Assembly (NCBI RefSeq): GCF_009363695.1
Contig: NZ_CP045403.1
Coordinates: 2,150,001 to 2,214,000, forward strand
DNA length: 64,000 bases
Direction: 5' to 3'
Origin: Bacillus sp. THAF10
GTDB lineage: Bacteria > Bacillota > Bacilli > Bacillales > Bacillaceae_I
Part shown: positions 26,477-35,838 of the stretch, piece after piece
Numbering within the stretch: the first letter of the stretch is position 1
Layout of the letters: every line of letters begins with the position of its first letter
Translations under genes and position numbers: made by a program
The notes under the pieces: generated by a model
Database searches by the model: none
What the model was told of the DNA's origin: nothing
What the model saw: only the letters and a program-made list of their open reading frames with translations

Positions 26477-27250
26477 CTATACCTCGATAAAACCAAAGTG
26501 AAAGGTAGAGGTTTTGCGTTTTAGAACTTGAAAACCGAATGCTTCAAAACGGTGGCTTTGCCAGTGATCTTTCATCACTACTCGTTTTGAGGCAACCCGT
26601 TTTGCTTGTTCGATGGTTTGTACTGTAAGTTCGTCGTATAATGCTACCTTACTTAGTCTTCTTATTCCGCTAGAGTCAGCAATTTCTTTTTCAAACATCG
26701 GATCCAAATAGACAACATCGAATGCATTATCAGGAAACAATGACAATAGTTCGATGAAATTCCCCTTAATCACATGAATGCGCCTCATCGATTGCTTCAA
26801 CTGTGTGTTTTCAGATTCCCAATTTTTTAATCCTGATTTTACTAAAAAACTTAGAATACTGTTCCCTTCTATACCAACAACCTCTCCCTTTTCCCCTGCA
26901 GCCAAGCTAGCAATAATACTGTCTGAAGCTAGGCCTAACGTACAATCCAGCATACTCATTCCAGGCTCTAGACGGGCTGCGGTAATAAAAGGATCGTGTT
27001 CCCCTTTCATCCATCTCTTGACCCTAAAGCTTGCGCTGTTGGGATGAAAAAATAATGGGTCCTTGTCTCCATATCGGTGCCATTCATATCGGTTTTTCCC
27101 TATCACAAGTACATCTGACTGATATTCTTTCCCTAGATTATCGATGGACTTTTTGTTCCGCGCAATGTAAGGAAAAGTTAGTTCTTTAGCTATTGAGCGG
27201 GCTTGTTCTACCATGCGATCATCGGTTCTCCCTGCCGTTGTTACAATCAT
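26477..27250 (-). CDS. ypiP: Class I SAM-dependent methyltransferase (YpiP, RsmJ-like)
   Basis: A 257-residue methyltransferase. The N-terminal domain begins MIVTTAGRTDD. The SAM-binding fold contains MSMLDCTLGLASDS (motif I), VVGIEGN (motif II) and the catalytic VVYLDPMFE (DPMF), a motif of base-modifying enzymes. It resembles the rRNA guanine-N2 methyltransferase RsmJ group, which also has DPMFP. An rRNA or tRNA target is likely but not proven. It is followed by the brxA unit on the same strand side. Confidence 0.85.
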   Translation of the reverse strand: MIVTTAGRTDDRMVEQARSIAKELTFPYIARNKKSIDNLGKEYQSDVLVIGKNRYEWHRYGDKDPLFFHPNSASFRVKRWMKGEHDPFITAARLEPGMSMLDCTLGLASDSIIASLAAGEKGEVVGIEGNSILSFLVKSGLKNWESENTQLKQSMRRIHVIKGNFIELLSLFPDNAFDVVYLDPMFEKEIADSSGIRRLSKVALYDELTVQTIEQAKRVASKRVVMKDHWQSHRFEAFGFQVLKRKTSTFHFGFIEV

Positions 27251-27281
27251 TGTGTTTCTCCTTTGTTTCGGTATGTAGAAA

Positions 27282-27308
27282 AAAGGATGTGTAAATTACA
27301 CATCCTTT
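27282..27308 (-). terminator. Terminator after brxA
   Basis: AAAGGATGTGTAA and TTACACATCCTTT form a perfect 13-bp stem with a one-base centre. A T-rich stretch follows on the minus strand. Confidence 0.8.
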
Positions 27309-27314
27309 CCGCCG

Positions 27315-27749
27315 TTAACAGTGTTGATGAAACGCTGCTTGTAAATTGGTCATAATATTTTCCATCGTATTTGCTTCTATGTCGTGACGGTGAATAAAAT
27401 GGACAACTTCTTTTCCTTTCATCAGTGCCATAGATGGGGAGGACGGAGGTATATCTCCAAACAATTCACGCATTTTAGCCGTAGCTTCCTTATCCTGTCC
27501 AGCAAACACGGTTACTAAATGATCAGGAGTATTATCTGCACTGATTACTGATTGGGTAGCAGCTGGTCGTGCAAGCCCTGCGGCACATCCACAAACAGAG
27601 TTAACGACTACTAAAGTGGTGCCCTCAACTTTATTAAAAAACGTTTCTACATTCTCGGCGGTGGTAAGCTCTTCAAATCCAGCTCTCGTCAGCTCATCTC
27701 TCATTGGTTTAACAAGCTGTCTCATATATTCTTCATATGCCATAGACAT
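27315..27749 (-). CDS. brxA: Bacilliredoxin BrxA (YphP family)
   Basis: A 144-residue thioredoxin-fold protein with the CGC redox motif at residues 53-55 (NSVCGCAAG). Bacilliredoxins remove bacillithiol from mixed disulfides on proteins after oxidative stress, acting in the cytoplasm with bacillithiol and the reductase YpdA. Length and motif match BrxA. The site AAGGAGG supports the ATG at 27749. ypgR is encoded just upstream on the same strand, 45 bases away. Confidence 0.95.
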   Translation of the reverse strand: MSMAYEEYMRQLVKPMRDELTRAGFEELTTAENVETFFNKVEGTTLVVVNSVCGCAAGLARPAATQSVISADNTPDHLVTVFAGQDKEATAKMRELFGDIPPSSPSMALMKGKEVVHFIHRHDIEANTMENIMTNLQAAFHQHC

Positions 27750-27793
27750 GTTGGTATTCCTCCTTCAATGTTTTCATGGTTTTGGAAAAACAA

Positions 27794-28918
27794 TTAATTA
27801 TTTCGTTCCGTCATTTGCTTCCAAACGGAGCCTTTTGCTTCTTCTCCGCCTTCAATCCTTCCAATTGCCATTTTCACTTGCATACTGACCTCAAACTCAG
27901 GATCATGTTCAGCCTCATGCAGTGCAGGCAAGGAAGTTTCATCCCCTACCTCGTACAAAAACATTGCGGCTCTCCATCGGACTAGTTTATTTTTATCCTT
28001 TAAAGCTTCTATCATTGCAGGCATCGCCTTTTTGTCACCAAGGTCAGACATACAATCTCCAGCTGTCCTTCTGACCGTTACGGACTTATCTTTGAGTGCA
28101 GTTGTTAGATAAGGCAGAATATCAGATTCGTCTAGCATTCCTAAATAAACAGTGGCAAGGCGTCGGATGGATGCTTTTTCATCGTTTAATGCCTTTGCAA
28201 GTACAGGAATGTCTTCTTCTGTTGGGTCCATTTGGTCTAAGGCAGCAAACCTTTCTGCCCAATCTGGATTTTCAAGCATGTCAATGGTCACTTTATAACG
28301 CTGCTTTTGTTTGATAGTATTATTTGTTTTTTCATTATTTTCATCTTTGCTCATCATTTGCTTTATACGTTCTTCTGAAAAGGTGGCAGATAGTTCATCG
28401 ACTATCTCATTTCCCACAGCTTCTAATTCGCCATATCTAATACCGTGCTCTTTCCATTCTCGCTCTAGCACAACATTATCTTCTAGTTGCTGTGCCTTTA
28501 AGACGGCATCCATGAATCGTTGCGGAAGCCCCACACGCTTTTCTTGCTCCCCATTAGTTAGCTTCACTTGCATTGGAATGCCCTGAAACATTTGAACAAA
28601 AACTTTCACTTCGCCAAATCCATCAAGTGATGAAAGCTGTTCTCTACCACTTTCTTCTTCTGTCTCACCAAATGCTGCACGCACGTCAGACAAAATACCT
28701 TTCCAATCATATCTTGCATTTCTTTCGACAGCCAAAAAGTCTGCCACATGATAGACACCCTTTACACCGTCTACATTTAAAATGTCCTGGATGATCTGTG
28801 GTGCCAGCTCACTATTCTCACTAGTATAGTTATTCCTCGATCCTGCAGGAAGTTCTTCACTTAGAATGACCTTCATGGTGTTTGGACTTGGAGTAGGTTC
28901 AATGGATCGTATTTTCAT
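27794..28918 (-). CDS. ypgR: YpgR-like protein: NifU-N-like domain plus HEAT-like repeats
   Basis: A 374-residue cytoplasmic protein of the group annotated as conserved virulence factor C. Residues 1-90 form a scaffold-protein NifU N-terminal-like domain (SIEPTPSPNTMKVILSEELP, then GVYHVADFLAVERN). After a linker, residues 210-365 form HEAT-like repeats of about 31 residues, with repeated WAERFAAL and IRRLATVYLG type blocks. HEAT repeats mediate protein contacts; the first domain suggests a link to iron-sulfur protein maturation. It is probably co-transcribed with brxA, consistent with thiol or Fe-S homeostasis. Its molecular role is not established. Confidence 0.88.
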   Translation of the reverse strand: MKIRSIEPTPSPNTMKVILSEELPAGSRNNYTSENSELAPQIIQDILNVDGVKGVYHVADFLAVERNARYDWKGILSDVRAAFGETEEESGREQLSSLDGFGEVKVFVQMFQGIPMQVKLTNGEQEKRVGLPQRFMDAVLKAQQLEDNVVLEREWKEHGIRYGELEAVGNEIVDELSATFSEERIKQMMSKDENNEKTNNTIKQKQRYKVTIDMLENPDWAERFAALDQMDPTEEDIPVLAKALNDEKASIRRLATVYLGMLDESDILPYLTTALKDKSVTVRRTAGDCMSDLGDKKAMPAMIEALKDKNKLVRWRAAMFLYEVGDETSLPALHEAEHDPEFEVSMQVKMAIGRIEGGEEAKGSVWKQMTERNN

Positions 28919-28950
28919 AACAAATCACTCCTTTTCACATCGATTCGATT

Positions 28951-30876
28951 TTATAGTTTCGTTTGTGAATTGATTTGGTCGACTTTTTCTGAAAGCTCTT
29001 CCCATCGTTCCATTAGCTGCTCTAGGTGGGAAGTTGTTTCCTTTTGTTTTTCCAGCAGTTTACTTATCTTCTCATAATCGCTTCCACCATTCAAAATCTC
29101 TACCTCAATGGCAACCAATTTTTCCTCAAGTTCCATAATTCTTTCTTCTATTGTTTCCCAATCCTTTTGTTCTTGGTAGGAGAGTTTTAATGTTTTTGAT
29201 CTATTTACCTTTTCTTGAATGGGCTTTTGAGCTTGCTCTGCTTCTTTCTCTTCTTGTTTTTGCTGTATTTTTAGCGCGACATAATCCGAATACTCCCCAA
29301 ATATTCGTTTGATCTGTCCATTTCCATCTAAAACAACCAACTCATCTACCACTTTGTCCAAGAAATAGCGATCATGAGATACCGTAATGACCACTCCAGG
29401 AAATTCATCAAGATAAGCTTCTAAAATCGTTAAGGTTTCCGTGTCTAGATCATTTGTTGGCTCGTCTAGCAATAAAACGTTAGGTTGGGACATTAATATC
29501 CGAAGAAGGTAAAGGCGCTTTTTTTCTCCTCCTGAGAGCTTACCAATTGGAGAACCGTGTGAATAAGGAGGAAAAAGAAAACGTTCGAGCAATTGTGAAG
29601 CACTAATATGTGTTCCATCCTCAGCTTTTAAAACTTCTGCCTCTTCTTTAACATACTCAATCATCCGCTGATTTGGGTTCATTTCTTGCTGTTCTTGAGT
29701 ATAGTAGCCAACTTTTACCGTCATACCGATATCTACAACTCCACTATCAGGTTTTACTCTTCCTGATAGTAGATTTAACATCGTTGATTTTCCAATGCCA
29801 TTCGGTCCGACAATGCCAATTCTATCTTTTTGTTTTATTAACAGGTTCACTTTATTGAAAATGACATGGCTGTTATACGCTAGGCTGGTATCCTTTAATT
29901 CAATGACCTTCTTTCCAAGCCTTGTAGAACCTGAAATTAATTCCAAATCATTTGATGCGCTTCCGTTTGCCATTTTTTTCTCAAGCTCATCAAATCGTTT
30001 AATTCTTGCTTTTTGCTTTGTTGTTCTTGCTTTAGCACCTTTTCTCATCCAATCTAGCTCTTGTCGGAAAAGACTTTTTTGCTTTGATTCTGTTTTCTGC
30101 AATTCTTCTTCTCTTATCGCTTTTGCTTCTAGATATGCTCCATAATTACCATGGTAAGAATGAATTTCACCTTGATGCAATTCAAAAATACGGTTTGTTA
30201 CCTTATCTAGAAAATAGCGATCATGGGTGACAATCAAAACAGCACCATTGTATTTACTTAAGTAATCCTCCAGCCATTCAATCGCTTCGAAATCAAGGTG
30301 GTTGGTTGGTTCATCCAAAATTAAAAGATCGGCAGCTTCTAATAAAGTTTGCGCGAGTGCCACCCGTTTCTTTTGTCCGCCAGAGAGGCTGATAATCTTC
30401 TGATGAACATCTTTAATTCCCAGCTTACTTAAGATTGCTTTTGCCTGTGCACTAGCATCCCATGCATTCAATACATCCATTCTTTCTTGCACTCTTACTA
30501 ATTTCTTGTGCAAAATTTCATTCATTGGTTGATCTTCAAGCTCCAGTAGACATGCTTCGTAGTCTTTGATAGCAAGGTTAACCTCTGAATCTCTACTGAA
30601 TATTTGTTCTAAAATCGTACTTTGTTCTCTTAAAATAGGCTGCTGTGATAAAAACCCAATACGATAATCATTAGAAGTTGTAATAGTTCCTGTATCTGGA
30701 AATTCCATTCCTGCAATAATTTTTAACAACGTGGATTTCCCTGTACCATTCACGCCAATAAGGCCAACTCTTTCCTTATCCTGAATACTGAATGAGGTAT
30801 GGTTAAGTAGGATTTTTTCCACATATGTTTTTGATATGTCTTCTCCAATTAACATTTTCATTTGGTTAAATCTCAT
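28951..30876 (-). CDS. ABC-F family ATPase (Uup/YfmR-like)
   Basis: A 641-residue protein with two ABC domains and no membrane segment. The first has GVNGTGKST, LSGGQKKR and LILDEPTNHLD; the second has GPNGIGKST, LSGGEKKR and LLLDEPTNDLD. A linker between them is rich in Arg/Lys (RKGAKARTTKQKARIKR). A C-terminal coiled coil of about 80 residues (about 555-635) is the Uup-like feature. ABC-F proteins bind the ribosome E site and relieve stalls or act on nucleic acids. The start overlaps the stop of ypgQ by 11 bases; internal ATGs at codons 6 and 8 are alternatives. Confidence 0.93.
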   Translation of the reverse strand: MRFNQMKMLIGEDISKTYVEKILLNHTSFSIQDKERVGLIGVNGTGKSTLLKIIAGMEFPDTGTITTSNDYRIGFLSQQPILREQSTILEQIFSRDSEVNLAIKDYEACLLELEDQPMNEILHKKLVRVQERMDVLNAWDASAQAKAILSKLGIKDVHQKIISLSGGQKKRVALAQTLLEAADLLILDEPTNHLDFEAIEWLEDYLSKYNGAVLIVTHDRYFLDKVTNRIFELHQGEIHSYHGNYGAYLEAKAIREEELQKTESKQKSLFRQELDWMRKGAKARTTKQKARIKRFDELEKKMANGSASNDLELISGSTRLGKKVIELKDTSLAYNSHVIFNKVNLLIKQKDRIGIVGPNGIGKSTMLNLLSGRVKPDSGVVDIGMTVKVGYYTQEQQEMNPNQRMIEYVKEEAEVLKAEDGTHISASQLLERFLFPPYSHGSPIGKLSGGEKKRLYLLRILMSQPNVLLLDEPTNDLDTETLTILEAYLDEFPGVVITVSHDRYFLDKVVDELVVLDGNGQIKRIFGEYSDYVALKIQQKQEEKEAEQAQKPIQEKVNRSKTLKLSYQEQKDWETIEERIMELEEKLVAIEVEILNGGSDYEKISKLLEKQKETTSHLEQLMERWEELSEKVDQINSQTKL

Positions 30877-31495
30877 TCCATTCTTTCATAAATTGATGAA
30901 CAAAGCTCTCCATAAAGGCGTGCCGTTCTGCAGCTATCTTTTTGGCAGTTTCTGTTTGCAGGGTATTTTTCAAAAGAAATAACTTTTCATGAAAATGATT
31001 AAGTGCCGTGGACTTTTGATTTCGATATTGTTCATAACTCATCGATGTTCTTACTTCAATTTCAGGATCGTACATCGACTGCCCTTTTGCACCAGAATAC
31101 ATAAACGTTCTGGCTATACCGATTGCCCCAAGCGCATCTAAGCGATCTGCATCCTGCACGACTTTTCCTTCTAGACTTTCTAGCACGATGCCATTGCCGC
31201 CTTTGTACCCAATATTATCAATACAAAACAAAATCTCATCTATATGTAGCTTTGATAGTGGTAATTCTGACAATATTTCTTGCATTTCTGATGTAGCAAC
31301 CGCTTTATTTTCTATTAGTTTATCATCCAGAACCTCATGCAAAAGGGCGATAATTTCAACCATTAATGGATTTGCCCCTTCTTTCTCACCAATATGAAGG
31401 GCAAGACGTTTTACCCGTTCTATATGATAAAGATCATGACCTGTCGTGTCATTTGCAAAGACAGATTCAACGTAATTTTGTAGTTTATGTATCAA
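30866..31495 (-). CDS. ypgQ: HD-domain phosphohydrolase (YpgQ)
   Basis: A 209-residue HD hydrolase. The metal motif is split as usual: H near GHDLYHIERV, the HD equivalent at ALLHEVLD (HE here in place of the common HD), and DADRLDALGAIG. YpgQ proteins are nucleotide pyrophosphohydrolases acting on (d)NTPs with metal. The HE in place of HD is worth noting. It is translated with the ABC-F gene (11-base overlap). Confidence 0.87.
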   Translation of the reverse strand: MIHKLQNYVESVFANDTTGHDLYHIERVKRLALHIGEKEGANPLMVEIIALLHEVLDDKLIENKAVATSEMQEILSELPLSKLHIDEILFCIDNIGYKGGNGIVLESLEGKVVQDADRLDALGAIGIARTFMYSGAKGQSMYDPEIEVRTSMSYEQYRNQKSTALNHFHEKLFLLKNTLQTETAKKIAAERHAFMESFVHQFMKEWNEI

Positions 31496-31628
31496 GTGTG
31501 TTAACTCCCTTATCTATTCTCTGCTTCCACCTATATTCTAACATGGATTACAATTTAACTATAACATTTAGCAATTTGTAGAGCACCATCTCTCCTTATT
31601 TTCATATAATAACTCTACAAAAAAAGTA

Positions 31629-31672
31629 ATAGGCTGCCTTTATACGGAAATACTCCGAATAAAACAGCCTAT
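31629..31672. terminator. Hairpin between ypgQ and a small ORF, probable degV terminator
   Basis: ATAGGCTG and CAGCCTAT form an 8-bp stem with an inner TAT-CGGA/TCCG-ATA arm. On the minus strand TTACTTTTTTT follows, fitting a terminator for degV. On the plus strand the hairpin ends 5 bases before the ribosome site of the ORF at 31689, so it could also influence that start. Confidence 0.6.
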
Positions 31673-31688
31673 CTCGGGAGGAAATAAC

Positions 31689-31940
31689 ATGTGGTGTTCT
31701 CGTCAAATGAACTCGCCACAAATTGGCACTGCTTGGATTGGAACACATATTATCCTATTAAGATGTAATTATCAAACAGATTCTGTGGTCTCTATCAATA
31801 AAAGCGATTATGCTCCCGTTGAGCCTGTTGTAAAAGGATGTGCAGAGACTTTATCAAGGTATTTAAGTATAGGATATACACTCCTTTACACCTTAGCTTT
31901 ACATGATAATGAAGTCTTATTTGTTCTGCAATATCGGTAA
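31689..31940 (+). CDS. Small protein of unknown function
   Basis: An 83-residue ORF with a strong GGGAGGAAATAAC site before the ATG and a TATAAT box about 80 bases upstream. The residues are mixed, with two mildly hydrophobic stretches (AWIGTHIILL, LSIGYTLLYTLAL) and two Cys, and no recognised motif. It ends 3 bases before the stop of the convergent degV gene, so degV transcripts would be antisense to it. Translation is supported only by the start signals. Confidence 0.55.
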   Translation: MWCSRQMNSPQIGTAWIGTHIILLRCNYQTDSVVSINKSDYAPVEPVVKGCAETLSRYLSIGYTLLYTLALHDNEVLFVLQYR

Positions 31941-31943
31941 GAA

Positions 31944-32786
31944 TTACTCGTTATACCAAGCAATTCCAATTGTATTTACACCAGCATGAACAGCAATGGC
32001 TGTTGAGAGTGGGTAAGGGTTGATAGGGATATTAGGATAAATATCCTTTAATTTTTCGACAAGTTCTTTTGCTTCTTCTTCGTTGGTTCCATAGAGGACA
32101 AACAATTCTTTTAAGGATGTATGCGAATCTGCCTCTTCCACGAACTCTAATATTTTTGATAACGCTTTCTTTTGGGTTCGTACTTTTTCAGCAACTTCCA
32201 GTTTTCCATCTTTAATCTGTATGATTGGTTTAATTTGTAATAAGCTACCTAATAACTTTTGGACTCCTGACATTCTGCCACTTCGGTGCAATTGCTCTAA
32301 GCTGCCAATCAGCACGTAAATTTCACACTTATTGGAAAGGTCTTCTAGATAACCGACAATTTCTTCAAAGGACTTCCCTTCCTCTTGTGCACGAATCCCT
32401 TTTTTCACCATAGCGGACAGAGGGAATGATATTACTTTTGAGTCTATTGTTTGAACGGGGATATCAACCATTTCTCCTGCTTGCATACTTGATGAAACGG
32501 TGCCACTTAGTTTACTTGATAAATGAACAGAAATAATGCGATCATAATTCTCTGCTAACTTATTGTAAAGTTCCACAAAAGCTCCAACAGAGGGCTGACT
32601 TGTTTTTGGAGGCGTTGCACTCTTTTCCAGCTTTGAATAGAATTCATCTAATGAAAGGGTTACTCCATCTAAATACTCCTCATTTTCAAAATAGACAACC
32701 ATCGGAATACTATACACATCCGGATGATTTTCTAGCATATTATCTAGATATGCTGTACTATCTGTTACCCAAGCTATTCTTTCCAT
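31944..32786 (-). CDS. DegV-family fatty-acid binding protein, second copy
   Basis: A 280-residue DegV/FakB-like protein. Landmarks are VTDSTAYL, TSQPSVGAFVELY, SVHLSSKLSGT (the Ser-rich fatty-acid headgroup site) and VHAGVNTIGIAWY at the end. The ATG at 32786 has GGGGGAG upstream. It and the copy at 19954-20796 are distant paralogues: the SKLSGT loop here is GGMSGT there. FakB paralogues usually differ in the acyl chains they prefer. Confidence 0.9.
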   Translation of the reverse strand: MERIAWVTDSTAYLDNMLENHPDVYSIPMVVYFENEEYLDGVTLSLDEFYSKLEKSATPPKTSQPSVGAFVELYNKLAENYDRIISVHLSSKLSGTVSSSMQAGEMVDIPVQTIDSKVISFPLSAMVKKGIRAQEEGKSFEEIVGYLEDLSNKCEIYVLIGSLEQLHRSGRMSGVQKLLGSLLQIKPIIQIKDGKLEVAEKVRTQKKALSKILEFVEEADSHTSLKELFVLYGTNEEEAKELVEKLKDIYPNIPINPYPLSTAIAVHAGVNTIGIAWYNE

Positions 32787-32875
32787 TCTATGCTCCCCCA
32801 ATCTCTATCTAATTACCTATTTTATTCTATTATTCTGATAATAACATAATTACTATTAAATATATAATAAAAAAT

Positions 32876-32908
32876 AAAACCCTTTTCAATAATTTAGAAA
32901 AGGGTTTT
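32876..32908 (-). terminator. Terminator after gpx
   Basis: AAAACCCTTTTC and GAAAAGGGTTTT form a perfect 12-bp stem; a T-rich run follows on the minus strand. Confidence 0.85.
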
Positions 32909-32971
32909 GTTTATTATCAAGTAAAGCTGGATTCAGCAGACTTTTTCAAGGTAGAAAAAACGTTATAGTCA

Positions 32972-33448
32972 TTATAGTAATTTTTCAATATCATTCTTCA
33001 TTTTTTCAGGTGTGGTTGCAGAAGCAAATCGATCGACTACCTTTCCATTTCTATCTACTAAAAATTTCGTGAAATTCCATTTTACTGCTTTTGTCCCCAT
33101 TACTCCCTTTGCTTCTTCTTTTAAGTATTCAAAAAGAGGGTGTGTGTTATCACCATTCACATCCACCTTTGAAAACATCGGGAAAGAAACGCCGTAATTT
33201 AACTGACAAAATTCATTGATATCTTTTTCTTCGCCAGGTTCTTGATTTCCAAATTGATTGCAAGGAAAGCCAAGAATGACAAACTTTTTGTCCTGATATT
33301 CCTTGTACAATTCTTCTAGGCCCGCAAATTGTGGGGTAAACCCGCATTCACTAGCAGTGTTCACAATTAACATCACATATCCTTCATAATCGGATAAGGA
33401 TACTTCTTGACCTTTAATATTGTTTGCTTTGTATTCATAAATAGACAT
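32972..33448 (-). CDS. gpx: Glutathione-peroxidase-like thiol peroxidase
   Basis: A 158-residue peroxidase (BsaA in B. subtilis). The peroxidatic Cys35 is in NTASECGFTPQ, Gln and Trp of the catalytic tetrad are in NQFGNQ and VKWNFTKFLVDR, and the probable resolving Cys81 is in NEFCQL. Bacterial members use thioredoxin or bacillithiol rather than glutathione. It lies 20 bases after the ORF at 33469 and forms a unit with fhs and that ORF. Confidence 0.93.
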   Translation of the reverse strand: MSIYEYKANNIKGQEVSLSDYEGYVMLIVNTASECGFTPQFAGLEELYKEYQDKKFVILGFPCNQFGNQEPGEEKDINEFCQLNYGVSFPMFSKVDVNGDNTHPLFEYLKEEAKGVMGTKAVKWNFTKFLVDRNGKVVDRFASATTPEKMKNDIEKLL

Positions 33449-33468
33449 TCGTTACACCTCTCCCTTTT

Positions 33469-33957
33469 TTATAAGCATGATACCATTATTTTTATCATTT
33501 CTCTCAAGTCGTCTATGTTCTCTTCATTAATAGAGCGACGAAAGTGAATCAATGCAGTCACCATTTCTGGTTCATTTGAATCATAGGTATGCAGGCTTTT
33601 CATCGTAATTTGTCTTTGTGGCCATATATTCTGTAGTTCTTTTTTCCACATCATGACGGACTCTTCTATGGTGTCATTTCTTTCCATTGGTTTGGTGAAC
33701 ATTAATTCTACCAAACAGCCAGGATTTTCTAAACTATTTTGCAATTCACCTGCTAGATTTTTTATATCAGCTTGGAGCTCAATCGTCCCAAAAGTTAGGT
33801 TATCTTTAGTCACTCTCATGATAAATGTTCTAGACATCGTTGCAAGATTTATTATATCTTTTCTGTCGCTAACGATAATACTTCCGACTAAATCTAACTC
33901 ATAGAGATCGCCTTCCATTACTACTTTGAGATTGTCAAACACTGTAGGATCAAACAT
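33469..33957 (-). CDS. Protein of unknown function coupled to fhs
   Basis: A 162-residue soluble protein without membrane segment or recognised motif. It has alternating strands and helices, a Lys/Glu-rich centre and a short Ile/Met-rich C-terminal helix. Its ATG overlaps the last base of the fhs stop, so it is translationally coupled, and gpx follows by 20 bases. Synteny gives the only hint: one-carbon metabolism upstream, peroxide defence downstream. I do not recognise it. Confidence 0.7.
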   Translation of the reverse strand: MFDPTVFDNLKVVMEGDLYELDLVGSIIVSDRKDIINLATMSRTFIMRVTKDNLTFGTIELQADIKNLAGELQNSLENPGCLVELMFTKPMERNDTIEESVMMWKKELQNIWPQRQITMKSLHTYDSNEPEMVTALIHFRRSINEENIDDLREMIKIMVSCL

Positions 33958-35648
33958 TAAAAAATACCTTTAGCTTTTCCTTGCTCATCCACATCCATTT
34001 TCAAAGCAGCAGGCTCTTTTGGTAGCCCAGGCATAGTCATGATGTTCCCTGTTAATGCCACAATAAAACCAGCACCAACAGAAGGCTTTAACTCACGAAT
34101 GGTGATGGTAAAATCCTCTGGTCTTCCTAGCTTTTTTGCGTCATCACTTAAGGAGTATTGTGTTTTCGCCATACAAATTGGAAGATGCGCCCACCCTTCG
34201 CCAATTATTTGCTGAAGCTGTTTCTGAGCAGATGGCAATAACTCCACTCCAGTTGCACCATACACCTTTTGGGCGATAGCGTTCAACTTTTCCTCTAATG
34301 AGTGTTCTACTTGATATAACGGTTGATAGTCAGCTTTCCCTTTATCCAATTCAGCTAACACCACTTTAGCCAGATCAACTCCACCTTCTCCACCCTTTTC
34401 CCAAACCTGAGTTAGCGCCATCGGTATTTCATGTGCTTCACACCATTTCTGAACGAAATCAATTTCAGCTTCCGTATCTGTGACAAATTCATTTAACGCG
34501 ATGACAAAAGGTAAGCCGAAGCTTTGAATGGTTTCCACATGTTTCTTCACATTTTCTATCCCGCTGGAAAGCGCTTCTAAGTTTTCTTCCTTTAACTGTT
34601 CTTTCCCTACGCCTCCATGCATTTTTATGGCTCGGATGGTTGCCACTATTACCACTGCTTCGGGATGAAACCCTAGTGCAGGTGTTTTAATATGTAGAAA
34701 TTTTTCCGCACCAAGATCAGCGCCAAATCCTGCTTCTGTAACTACGTAATCACCAAGCTTGGCAGCCATTTGCGTTCCTATTACACTGTTGCAGCCGTGA
34801 GCGATGTTTGCAAATGGACCTCCATGGATGATAGCAGGTGTATGCTCCATCGTTTGTACGAGATTTGGCATACTTGCATCCTTTAACAGCAAGGTTAGTG
34901 CACCTTCTACTTTTAACTCTTTAACTGTAATAGGTTTTTTATTCACATCATAACCAATGACAATCCGGGAAAGGCGTTCTTTTAGATCTTTTAAATCCTT
35001 AGCAAGACAAAATACTGCCATTATTTCTGAGGCCACAGTAATATCAAAGCCATCTTCCCTAGGGACGCCCTGTGTTGCACCACCTAGTCCAATGACAACC
35101 TTTCGAAGGGCACGATCGTTTAGATCGAGCACCCTTTTCCATGTGATTCTTCTCGTGTCGATTTGGAGGAGGTTACCTTGATGAATATGATTATCTATCA
35201 TCGCTGCGAGCGCATTGTTTGCCGTGGTGATAGCGTGGATGTCTCCTGTAAAATGAAGGTTTATATCCTCCATCGGAAGCACCTGGGAGTATCCTCCTCC
35301 TGCTGCGCCTCCTTTTAATCCCATTGTGGGTCCAAGAGAGGGCTCTCTCATGGCAATTACCGTCTTCTTGCCAAGCTTATTCATCGCTTGTCCGAGTCCC
35401 ACAGTAACGGTTGATTTCCCTTCACCTGCTGGTGTAGGATTAATCGCTGTTACAAGAATTACTTTCCCATTGGGTGAATTTTCGAGCCTCTTTAAAATAT
35501 CAAGAGACAGTTTTGCTTTGTATTTACCATAAAGCTCAATTTCATCTTCCTCAATATCCAGCTGTTGTGCAATTTCTGTAATCCTTTTCATTGACGCATT
35601 CTGAGCAATTTCAATGTCACTTGGAACGGTTGCTGCTGTATGTTTCAT
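33957..35648 (-). CDS. fhs: Formate-tetrahydrofolate ligase
   Basis: A 563-residue enzyme that makes 10-formyl-tetrahydrofolate from formate, tetrahydrofolate and ATP. The P-loop is TPAGEGKST, and the family sequences [20 protein letters not shown] and [15 protein letters not shown] are intact. The ATG at 35648 follows GGGGGATT; the longer frame to 35666 would start inside the ribosome site. It is the first gene of fhs-ORF-gpx. Together with thyA and dfrA it places two parts of folate metabolism in this window. Confidence 0.96.
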   Translation of the reverse strand: MKHTAATVPSDIEIAQNASMKRITEIAQQLDIEEDEIELYGKYKAKLSLDILKRLENSPNGKVILVTAINPTPAGEGKSTVTVGLGQAMNKLGKKTVIAMREPSLGPTMGLKGGAAGGGYSQVLPMEDINLHFTGDIHAITTANNALAAMIDNHIHQGNLLQIDTRRITWKRVLDLNDRALRKVVIGLGGATQGVPREDGFDITVASEIMAVFCLAKDLKDLKERLSRIVIGYDVNKKPITVKELKVEGALTLLLKDASMPNLVQTMEHTPAIIHGGPFANIAHGCNSVIGTQMAAKLGDYVVTEAGFGADLGAEKFLHIKTPALGFHPEAVVIVATIRAIKMHGGVGKEQLKEENLEALSSGIENVKKHVETIQSFGLPFVIALNEFVTDTEAEIDFVQKWCEAHEIPMALTQVWEKGGEGGVDLAKVVLAELDKGKADYQPLYQVEHSLEEKLNAIAQKVYGATGVELLPSAQKQLQQIIGEGWAHLPICMAKTQYSLSDDAKKLGRPEDFTITIRELKPSVGAGFIVALTGNIMTMPGLPKEPAALKMDVDEQGKAKGIF

Positions 35649-35838
35649 CGTTAATCCCCCAACCAAATTGTCTTTAATTTTATTACGCTTATTGTACCAC
35701 TAAAGAAAAGATTTATGGGTAACTTATGCTTGAAATCGCTAGTGTGATTATATTTACATAAACTTTAACCTTGATTAATCTTCTCCCTATATTACTCTGC
35801 TATAGTTTGGAAAAAATATTACTTTTTTAGGGGGAACG

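Noticed and set aside
33957..35838. Riboswitch upstream of fhs
   Set aside because: The 190-base leader region shows no aptamer-like conserved core that I can recognise and no terminator hairpin before the start.
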